From Cyanobium sp. FACHB-13342 (GTDB lineage Bacteria; Cyanobacteriota; Cyanobacteriia; PCC-6307; Cyanobiaceae): 64,000 bases of DNA. The stretch covers positions 186,001 through 250,000 of the forward strand of contig NZ_JACJRT010000008.1 in assembly GCF_014697415.1 (NCBI RefSeq). Direction: 5' to 3'. The notes beneath the pieces are model-generated. The model did not search any database, was not told where the DNA came from, and saw only the letters and a list, made by a program, of their open reading frames with translations. A program made the translations under genes and the position numbers. Below, one piece after another: positions 57,501 through 64,000 of the stretch (position 1 is the first letter of the stretch; each line of letters begins with the position of its first letter).

Positions 57501-58316
57501 CAGCGGAGCCCCCAGCCCGGCCTCCTCAAACTGCACCGAGGCAAAGGAGGTGCTGCACAGCACGGCCTGCACCTGTTCCCGGCCCAGGAGGTCGGCAACC
57601 CCCCGCTGCACGGCCCCATCCCGCAGGCCGCTCACCCAGAGGGCACGGGGGCACAACCCCACCCGGCGGAGGGCGGCGAGGCTCGCCTCCATCAGGGCCA
57701 GATCACCGGCCTGCAGCAGGGCCCGATAGGCGATCAGGCCGATCCGGGGGCCCGTCTCCTCGCGCCAGTCATGGGGAAGGGGATCGGCCAGGGGCTCGGG
57801 TGTCGGGGGCGCGGGCTGCTCCCCCTGCAGCAGGGCGCGAAGGCTGCCCAGCAGGTGCCGCAGGTTGGCGGGGCCCCCTTCCCGCAGGCATTGGGCCAGG
57901 GCCACGGCCAGGGCCGGGTCCACGGTGCCCAGACTGGCCAGGGCGCCCTCCTCCTCCAGGGTGCCGGCCAGCACCAGCAACTGGCGCCCGGCCTGGGTGC
58001 GGACCCACTCCTGCAGGCGTTCGAGTCCATAGCTCCAGTGGCCCCGACCGCCCAGCAGCCGCACCACCACCAATTGGGCGTGGCGCACCGTTGAGCTGAG
58101 GTAGTGGTCGATCTGGGCGGGATGGCCCAGGGCCGCGAGGTTCAGGCCCCGCAGCTCCGCCCCGAGGAGCTGGGGCTCCTGCGCCAGCAGCTGATCGATG
58201 GCCAGCAGATCGGTGTCAGCGCTGCTGAGCAGCAGAACCGACGCGGGGGGTTGCTCCACCAGGGCGCCCCAATCGGCGGCTGCCGTTCCCCCCGGTACCG
58301 ATGCCAAGCGATGCAT
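54594..58316 (-). CDS. cobN: Cobaltochelatase subunit CobN
   Basis: Large subunit that inserts cobalt into hydrogenobyrinic acid diamide in aerobic cobalamin synthesis; same superfamily as Mg chelatase ChlH. 1240 residues from the ATG at 58316. Features: [61 protein letters not shown], and [30 protein letters not shown]-type C-terminal blocks. CobN rather than ChlH by [10 protein letters not shown] and the sequence near HGNLEW. CobS/CobT are not in the window. Confidence 0.92.
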   Translation of the reverse strand: [1240 protein letters not shown]

Positions 58317-58401
58317 GGCCCCATCCTGCTTGCTGCAGTGAGAAGATCGGGGCATCCCGGCCACCGGCCGTCGCGCCTGCACCGCCCGCTTCGCCTCCAC
58401 C

Positions 58402-59319
58402 ATGCACCAGTTCCTGCCCTTCGCCTGGTTCGGTGGCCGCTGTGTGCCCTTTGCGGAGGCCACCCTGTCGGTGGCCACCCATGCCCTCCACTACGGCACC
58501 GGAGCCTTCGGCGGCATGCGGGCCCTGCCGAATCCCAGCGATCCCGCCGAGATCCTGTTGTTCCGCGCCGATCGGCACGTCCGTCGGCTCAGCCAGAGCG
58601 CCCGGCTGCTGCTCACTGAGCTGCCGGAGGCCACCATCCATGACGCCATCGTCTCGTTCCTGAAGGCCAACAAGCCCACCTGTCCGGTGTACCTGCGGCC
58701 CTTCGTGTACACCAGCGATCTGGGCATTGCGCCCCGCCTGCACAACATCGAGACCGACTTTCTGATCTACGGCCTGGAGCTGGGTGATTACCTCTCCCCG
58801 GACGGGGTGAGCTGCCGCATCAGCTCCTGGACCCGTCAGGAAGACCGCTCCCTGCCCCTGCGGGGCAAGATCAGTGGGGCCTACATCACCAGCTCCCTGG
58901 CCAAAACCGAGGCCGTTAAGAGCGGCTTTGATGAGGCGCTGCTGCTCAACAGCCGCGGCAAGGTGAGCGAAGCCAGTGGCATGAACCTGTTCATCGTTCG
59001 GGATGGGGTTCTGATCACCCCCGGCGTCGACCAGGACATCCTGGAGGGCATCACCCGTGCCAGCGTGCTGGAGCTGGCCAAGGCGATGGGGATCCCCACC
59101 CTGGAGCGGCCCGTGGACAAGAGCGAATTGTTCGTGGCCGACGAAGTGTTCCTCAGCGGTACCGCCGCCAAGGTCACCCCGGTCCGTCGGGTGGAGACCA
59201 CGGACATGCCGGGCCATCGCCCGGTGATGACGGCCATCCGGGACCGGCTCACCGCGATCACAGAAGGCCGCGATCCCGCCTATGACCATTGGGTGACCCG
59301 AATCCGCGTCGACGTTTGA
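58402..59319 (+). CDS. ilvE: Branched-chain amino acid aminotransferase
   Basis: Class IV PLP aminotransferase for Leu/Ile/Val. 305 residues. PLP lysine in [34 protein letters not shown] at about 30-42; [12 protein letters not shown] and [30 protein letters not shown]. Divergent from cobN with 85 bp between. The metH ATG follows 5 bp after its stop, so probably co-transcribed. Confidence 0.95.
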   Translation: MHQFLPFAWFGGRCVPFAEATLSVATHALHYGTGAFGGMRALPNPSDPAEILLFRADRHVRRLSQSARLLLTELPEATIHDAIVSFLKANKPTCPVYLRPFVYTSDLGIAPRLHNIETDFLIYGLELGDYLSPDGVSCRISSWTRQEDRSLPLRGKISGAYITSSLAKTEAVKSGFDEALLLNSRGKVSEASGMNLFIVRDGVLITPGVDQDILEGITRASVLELAKAMGIPTLERPVDKSELFVADEVFLSGTAAKVTPVRRVETTDMPGHRPVMTAIRDRLTAITEGRDPAYDHWVTRIRVDV

Positions 59320-59324
59320 GCGCC

Positions 59325-62300
59325 ATGACAACGGCAGTGGCATCCCGGGTGGGACAGCGGATCGGCTTTCTGGAGAGGCTCCATGGCCCGGAGCGCCCCG
59401 TGCTGGTCTTCGACGGAGCCACGGGCACCTCGCTCCAGCAGATGGACCTGACCGCCGAGGATTTCGGCGGTGCCGCCCTCGAGGGCTGCAATGAACATCT
59501 GGTTTTCACCAGACCCGACGCGGTGCAGGCCGTGCACCGGCAGTTTCTGGAGGCGGGCGCCGATGTGATCGAAACCGACACCTTTGGGGCCACCTCCCTG
59601 GTGCTGGCGGAGTACGACATCGCCGATCAGACCTTCGCGCTCAACAAGCGGGCCGCCGAATTGGCCCGGGAGATGGCCGATGCCTACTCCACCCCTGAGA
59701 AACCCCGTTTTGTGGCGGGCTCCATGGGGCCCACCACCAAGTTGCCCACCCTGGGGCACGTCGATTTCGACACCATGAAGGCCTCCTTCGCCGAGCAGGC
59801 GGAGGGTCTGTTGGCCGGTGACGTTGACCTGTTCATCGTCGAGACCTGCCAGGACGTGCTGCAGATCAAGGCCGCCCTGCAGGGCATTGAGGACGCCTTC
59901 CAGAGGACGGGACAGCGGCGGCCACTGATGGTGAGCGTGACGATGGAAACCACCGGCACGATGCTGGTGGGCTCGGATATCGCTGCCGTCGTGGCGATCC
60001 TCGAACCCTTCCCGATCGACGTGCTCGGCCTCAACTGCGCCACCGGCCCGGAGCAGATGAAGGAGCACATCCGCTACCTGAGCGAGCACAGCCCCTTTGT
60101 GGTGAGCTGTATTCCGAACGCCGGCCTACCGGAAAACATCGGCGGGGTCGCTCACTACCGGCTGACACCTGTGGAGATGAAGATGCAGCTGCTGCACTTC
60201 GTCGAAGACCTGGGCGTGCAGGTGATCGGTGGCTGCTGTGGCACCACCCCAGCCCACATCGGTGCCCTGGCCGAGCTCGCCGCCGAATTGCATGCGGCGC
60301 CCCGTCCGGTGCGCACCCCCCAGACCCAGCACGAGCGGCCGCTGCTTCAGGTGGAGCCCTCGGCCGCCTCGATCTATGGCACCACGCCGTATCACCAGGA
60401 CAACTCGTTTCTGATCATTGGCGAACGGCTCAATGCCAGTGGCAGCAAAAAGGTGCGGGAGCTGTTGGCTGAAGAAGACTGGGATGGCCTGGTGGCCGTC
60501 GCCCGGGGCCAGGTCAAGGAAAACGCCCATGTGCTTGACGTCAACGTCGACTACGTCGGTCGTGATGGCGAGCGCGATATGCATGAGCTGGTGAGTCGTC
60601 TGGTGACGAACGTCAACCTGCCATTGATGCTCGATTCCACCGAGTGGCAGAAAATGGAGGCTGGCCTGAAGGTGGCCGGTGGCAAGTGCATCCTCAACTC
60701 CACCAACTACGAAGACGGCGATGAGCGCTTCTTCAAGGTGTTGGAGTTGGCCAAGGCCTACGGCGCTGGTGTGGTGGTGGGCACCATCGACGAAGAGGGC
60801 ATGGCCCGCACGGCTGAGCGCAAGTTCGCCATCGCCCAGCGGGCCTACCGCGATGCCCTGGAGTTCGGGATTCCGGCCCACGAGATTTTCTACGACCCCC
60901 TGGCTCTGCCGATCTCCACCGGCATCGAGGAAGACCGTCTCAACGGGGCGGCCACGGTGGAGGCGATTCGTCGCATTCGCACCGATCTTCCCGGGGTGCA
61001 TGTGGTGCTGGGGGTCAGCAACGTGAGCTTTGGCCTCTCCCCGGCGGCCCGCATCGTGCTCAACTCGGTCTTCCTGCACGACTGCTGCGAGGCCGGCATG
61101 GATGCGGCCATCGTCAGCCCGGCCAAGATCCTGCCGCTGGCCAAGATCAGCGAGGAGCACCAGCAGGTTTGCCGCGACCTGATCTATGACCGTCGCCGCT
61201 TTGAGAGCGACGACGCCGGGGCGATCTGCAACTACGACCCCCTCACCGTGCTCACCACCCTGTTTGAGGGGGTGAGTGCCAAAGAGGCCCGGGCATCCGG
61301 TCCCTCCCTGGCCGATCTCCCGGTGGAGGAGCGTCTCAAGCAACACATCATCGATGGGGAGCGCATTGGCCTGGAGACCTCGCTCAATGAAGCGCTCCAG
61401 ACCTATCCGCCCCTGCAGATCATCAACACCTTCCTGCTGGATGGCATGAAGGTCGTGGGCGATCTGTTTGGTTCGGGCCAGATGCAGCTTCCGTTTGTGC
61501 TGCAGAGCGCGGAAACGATGAAGGCAGCGGTAGCCCAGCTCGAACCCCACATGGAGACCGTGGAAGGGGAAAGTTCGGCCAAGGGCAAGTTCCTGATCGC
61601 CACGGTGAAGGGCGATGTGCACGACATCGGCAAAAACCTGGTGGACATCATCCTCACCAACAACGGCTACGAGGTGATCAACCTCGGCATCAAACAGAGC
61701 TGTGAGGCGATTATCGAGGCCCAGCGCGAGCACCAGGCCGACTGCATCGCCATGAGTGGTCTCCTGGTGAAGTCCACCGCCTTCATGAAAGACAACCTGG
61801 AGGCGTTCAACGCGGCCGGTATCGCCGTTCCCGTCATCCTCGGCGGTGCCGCCCTCACGCCCCGCTTTGTGCATGGTGACTGCCGTGCGGCTTACCAGGG
61901 TCAGGTGATCTATGGCCGCGATGCCTTCGCCGATCTGCGCTTCATGGATGCGCTGATGGAGGCCAAGGCCGCCGGCAGCTGGGACGACCGGCAGGGCTTC
62001 CAGGGGCCGATTCCGGAGGGCCTGGGGCTTGCCAGTACGGACAGCGCCACCCCCACCTCCCCGGGGGACGAACCGGCCGCCACGGCGGTGCCCACAGATG
62101 GGCAGGTGGCTGGACCCAACGATCACCGTTCCGAGGCCGTGCCCGAGGAACCGGCCCTCGATCCCCCGTTCTGGGGCAGCCAGGTGCTCACCGAGCAGGA
62201 CATCAACCTGCAGGAGGTGTTCGCCTACCTCGACCGCAACGCCCTGTTTGCGGGCCAATGGCAGCTGCGCAAGACCCAGCAGCAGAGCCGGGAGGAGTAT

Positions 62301-62975
62301 GAGGCGATGCTGGCTGAGAAGGCCGAGCCCGTGTTGCAGCAGTGGATGGAGCGCTGTCTTGAGGAGGAGCTGCTCACCCCACGGCTGGCCTACGGCTATT
62401 TCCCCTGTGGGCGCAGTGGCAACGCCGTGGTGGTCTTCGATCCCACCCAGCCTCAGCAGGAACTGGGGCGCTTTGGCTTGCCCCGCCAGCGGTCGGGGAA
62501 TCGCTACTGCATCGCTGATTTTTACCGTGATCTCTCGCTCGGAGTCGATGGCGCTGTCACGCCTACTGACGTGTTGCCGATGCAAGCCGTGACGATGGGG
62601 GAGAGGGCCTCTGCCTTTGCCCGGGAGCTGTTCAAAGCTGACCAATACAGCGACTATCTCTACTTCCATGGGCTTGGGGTGCAGATGGCCGAGGCCCTGG
62701 CGGAGTGGGTGCATGCCCGGATTCGGCGGGAACTGGGCTTTGCCGATCCCGCCGACATGCCGTTGCGGGATGTGCTCGCCCAGCGCTACCGCGGCAGCCG
62801 CTACTCCTTCGGCTATCCGGCCTGCCCCAATGTGGCGGACTCCCGCCAGCAGCTCATCTGGCTGGGTGCTGATCGCATCGGTCTCACCATGGATGAAAGC
62901 GATCAGCTCGACCCCGAGCAGAGCACCACGGCCCTGGTGGCCCTGCACAGCCAGGCCCGTTATTTCTCGGCCTGA
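59325..62975 (+). CDS. metH: B12-dependent methionine synthase
   Basis: Transfers methyl from methyl-THF to homocysteine. 1216 residues. Homocysteine domain with zinc cysteines in [10 protein letters not shown] and [12 protein letters not shown]; folate domain ([15 protein letters not shown]); cobalamin motif [14 protein letters not shown], with cobalt-ligand His near 766; SAM-activation domain at the C-terminus ([14 protein letters not shown]). Residues about 905-960 form a Thr/Pro/Asp-rich linker between the cobalamin and activation domains. No cobalamin riboswitch is seen upstream. Confidence 0.97.
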   Translation: MTTAVASRVGQRIGFLERLHGPERPVLVFDGATGTSLQQMDLTAEDFGGAALEGCNEHLVFTRPDAVQAVHRQFLEAGADVIETDTFGATSLVLAEYDIADQTFALNKRAAELAREMADAYSTPEKPRFVAGSMGPTTKLPTLGHVDFDTMKASFAEQAEGLLAGDVDLFIVETCQDVLQIKAALQGIEDAFQRTGQRRPLMVSVTMETTGTMLVGSDIAAVVAILEPFPIDVLGLNCATGPEQMKEHIRYLSEHSPFVVSCIPNAGLPENIGGVAHYRLTPVEMKMQLLHFVEDLGVQVIGGCCGTTPAHIGALAELAAELHAAPRPVRTPQTQHERPLLQVEPSAASIYGTTPYHQDNSFLIIGERLNASGSKKVRELLAEEDWDGLVAVARGQVKENAHVLDVNVDYVGRDGERDMHELVSRLVTNVNLPLMLDSTEWQKMEAGLKVAGGKCILNSTNYEDGDERFFKVLELAKAYGAGVVVGTIDEEGMARTAERKFAIAQRAYRDALEFGIPAHEIFYDPLALPISTGIEEDRLNGAATVEAIRRIRTDLPGVHVVLGVSNVSFGLSPAARIVLNSVFLHDCCEAGMDAAIVSPAKILPLAKISEEHQQVCRDLIYDRRRFESDDAGAICNYDPLTVLTTLFEGVSAKEARASGPSLADLPVEERLKQHIIDGERIGLETSLNEALQTYPPLQIINTFLLDGMKVVGDLFGSGQMQLPFVLQSAETMKAAVAQLEPHMETVEGESSAKGKFLIATVKGDVHDIGKNLVDIILTNNGYEVINLGIKQSCEAIIEAQREHQADCIAMSGLLVKSTAFMKDNLEAFNAAGIAVPVILGGAALTPRFVHGDCRAAYQGQVIYGRDAFADLRFMDALMEAKAAGSWDDRQGFQGPIPEGLGLASTDSATPTSPGDEPAATAVPTDGQVAGPNDHRSEAVPEEPALDPPFWGSQVLTEQDINLQEVFAYLDRNALFAGQWQLRKTQQQSREEYEAMLAEKAEPVLQQWMERCLEEELLTPRLAYGYFPCGRSGNAVVVFDPTQPQQELGRFGLPRQRSGNRYCIADFYRDLSLGVDGAVTPTDVLPMQAVTMGERASAFARELFKADQYSDYLYFHGLGVQMAEALAEWVHARIRRELGFADPADMPLRDVLAQRYRGSRYSFGYPACPNVADSRQQLIWLGADRIGLTMDESDQLDPEQSTTALVALHSQARYFSA

Positions 62976-63022
62976 CCGGACGCGCTCCCTCTTAGCCTGC
63001 AGGCGTTCTTGCTGAGCAGGCC

Positions 63023-63295
63023 ATGGCCATTGCAGGCCCCGGCGGCGTTGACGCCGCGATCGCATCGGGCATCGATCTCGATGGCACACCCATCCCCGCG
63101 GAAATGATCGCCCTGTACACCGAGGTGATGGACCTGGAGAGTCAGCGCGCCCGCAGCGGCGTTAAGAAGTCGATGCGCAACCGCATCGTCAAGACCGGAT
63201 CCAAACACTTCGACCAGGCCACGTTGGATGCCCGCCTGCAGGCGGCCGGATGGGAGGGGCTTAAAGCCAAGGAGATTGCCTTCTTTTACTCCTGA
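63023..63295 (+). CDS. Conserved hypothetical protein
   Basis: 90 residues from the ATG at 63023: MAIAGPGGVDAAIASGIDLDG, then YTEVMDLESQRARSGVKKSMRNRIVKTGSKHFD. A basic helical core flanked by acidic ends; small soluble protein. I believe it belongs to a strictly cyanobacterial family, but I cannot name its function. Ends 3 bp before the stop of the convergent gene. Confidence 0.75.
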   Translation: MAIAGPGGVDAAIASGIDLDGTPIPAEMIALYTEVMDLESQRARSGVKKSMRNRIVKTGSKHFDQATLDARLQAAGWEGLKAKEIAFFYS

Positions 63296-63298
63296 TCC

Positions 63299-63526
63299 CT
63301 AGCTGCACATCTCCTCGAGGGCATCGATCACCTCTTGCTGAAACTCCTCCAGATCGGAGGAGTCGCTCAGGTCGATTCCCTCTCCGGCGGCATTCTGGGT
63401 GAGCTCCTGGAAATGGAAGGCCCCTTCGCCGTGGGCGAGGAATTCCATGGCGGAGGGTTCACCGCTCTCTTTGTAGGCGTCGCAGAGGGCCAGGAAGGCC
63501 GCATCCTCGGTGAATTCCCAGCTCAT
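63299..63526 (-). CDS. Small acidic conserved hypothetical protein
   Basis: 75 residues from the ATG at 63526 (MSWEFTEDAAFLALCDAYKES). Strongly acidic; ends SSDLEEFQQEVIDALEEMCS. Helical throughout. No family known. Convergent with the 90-residue gene. Confidence 0.65.
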   Translation of the reverse strand: MSWEFTEDAAFLALCDAYKESGEPSAMEFLAHGEGAFHFQELTQNAAGEGIDLSDSSDLEEFQQEVIDALEEMCS

Positions 63527-63735
63527 GAAGGGGGCCGCGCTGAAAAACAGGGTGAACGCGCTAACCGACCTTTAACGCCTCCCCCCCGGAATCCGTCAAC
63601 CACCTCGCCCCACTTTGTGCCGGTGTGTTGCCTTTGGTGCAGCCCTGTGGCTCCCCGGAAAGCCTGGGTTCCGGCCCGATGCGGCGCCCGGATCCCTTGG
63701 CCAGACTTGCGGCACTGCCGTTGCCAATCCCTGTC

Positions 63736-64000
63736 GTGAGCGATTCCAGCCCCAGCCTCCCGCCCTCGCTCAATGTGCTCGGTGAGCCGCTGGAGGTGTG
63801 TGGATGCCAGCCCATGACCGGCTGGTTCCGCGATGGCCACTGCCGCACCAATGCCGCAGATCTGGGCCGCCACAGCGTCTGCTGCGTCGTGACGGAGGCG
63901 TTTCTGCGCTACAGCGCCGCCCAGGGCAACGATCTGAGCACCCCGGTCCCGGCCTACGACTTTCCCGGACTCCAGCCAGGGGACCACTGGTGTGTGTGTG
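63736..64000 (+). CDS. DUF2237 family protein (partial)
   Basis: First 88 residues from the GTG at 63736: MSDSSPSLPPSLNVLGEPLEVC, then GWFRDGHCRTNAADLGRHSVCCVVTEAFLRYSAAQGNDLSTP and GDHWCVC. This is the DUF2237 pattern (plant and bacterial, about 120 residues, conserved C/H/W). Function unknown. The sequence runs off the window at 64000, so about 30 residues are missing. Confidence 0.85.
   Translation, partial: MSDSSPSLPPSLNVLGEPLEVCGCQPMTGWFRDGHCRTNAADLGRHSVCCVVTEAFLRYSAAQGNDLSTPVPAYDFPGLQPGDHWCVC

Noticed and set aside
58317-58401. Possible cobalamin riboswitch between cobN and ilvE
   Set aside because: Only 85 bp and no B12-box-like core seen; too short for the aptamer.
60126-63089. 987-residue minus-strand open frame
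   Set aside because: Antisense to metH; His/Gly-rich shadow composition.

Overview
This window reads as chromosomal DNA of a high-GC alpha-cyanobacterium of the Synechococcus/Cyanobium type. Evidence: a single-helix high-light-inducible (Hli) chlorophyll-binding protein, a DnaK3-type Hsp70, a ycf35-like DUF1257 protein, the cyanobacterial Hfq variant next to dapF, HemJ, DUF1995/DUF1830/DUF3110/DUF4330/DUF4912 proteins typical of cyanobacteria, and very tight gene packing with many ATGA, GTGA and TGATG stop/start overlaps. GTG and TTG starts are common. I see no prophage, insertion sequence, CRISPR array or rRNA; the only RNA gene I can defend is a tRNA-Ser.

Layout. 1-1.2 kb: the start of an inositol monophosphatase gene coupled to a 2Fe-2S ferredoxin, then tRNA-Ser(GGA) and a bidirectional terminator. 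1.3-4.1 kb: pstCAB phosphate transporter operon on the minus strand, with a candidate Pho box and no pstS. 4.2-8.7 kb: dnaK3-dnaJ-DUF3110-murQ. 8.7-13.7 kb: mtnP, cyclophilin, ribBA, argC, purN. 13.7-21.2 kb: DUF1257, an M61 peptidase, a peptidoglycan amidase, a secreted protein of uncertain function, pgi and recQ. 21.2-25.4 kb: a stretch of small proteins (Hli, TerB-like, Nif11-like, DUF1830, several unknowns), a repeat-rich secreted protein and a GNAT acetyltransferase. 25.4-33.7 kb: signalling and membrane genes (GAF/HD-GYP, TspO, rhomboid), a PPC-glutaredoxin fusion, an SDR, an SPFH protein, a racemase/DUF1611 pair and a GAF/degenerate-GGDEF protein. 33.8-36.2 kb: pterin dehydratase, more small proteins and a lytic transglycosylase. 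36.5-45.5 kb: DUF4912, leuS, hfq, dapF (with an odd Cys-rich tail) coupled to a cysteine desulfurase, DUF1995, DUF4330 and dacB. 45.5-54.6 kb: a coiled-coil protein, coaD, flavin reductase, uvrC, two small membrane/secreted proteins, an Fe-S photolyase overlapping a bestrophin, hemJ, a PHP protein and a basic/acidic unknown. 54.6-64 kb: cobN, ilvE, metH, small conserved proteins and the start of a DUF2237 gene.

How the genes fit together. Most are housekeeping: phosphate uptake, protein folding, riboflavin, arginine, purine, lysine, branched-chain amino acid and methionine synthesis, and CoA synthesis. CobN (cobalamin) and the B12-dependent MetH lie close together. Cell-wall genes (murQ, amidase, dacB, lytic transglycosylase, possible lysozyme-like protein) recur. 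Light biology is represented by Hli, the Fe-S photolyase, bestrophin and HemJ. The parts I would look at again are the DapF C-terminal extension fused ahead of a cysteine desulfurase, two clusters of related small proteins (22.3-23.7 and 34.3-35.1 kb), the PPC-glutaredoxin fusion, the racemase/DUF1611 pair and the photolyase/bestrophin overlap. None of them is proven to be a new system from sequence alone.
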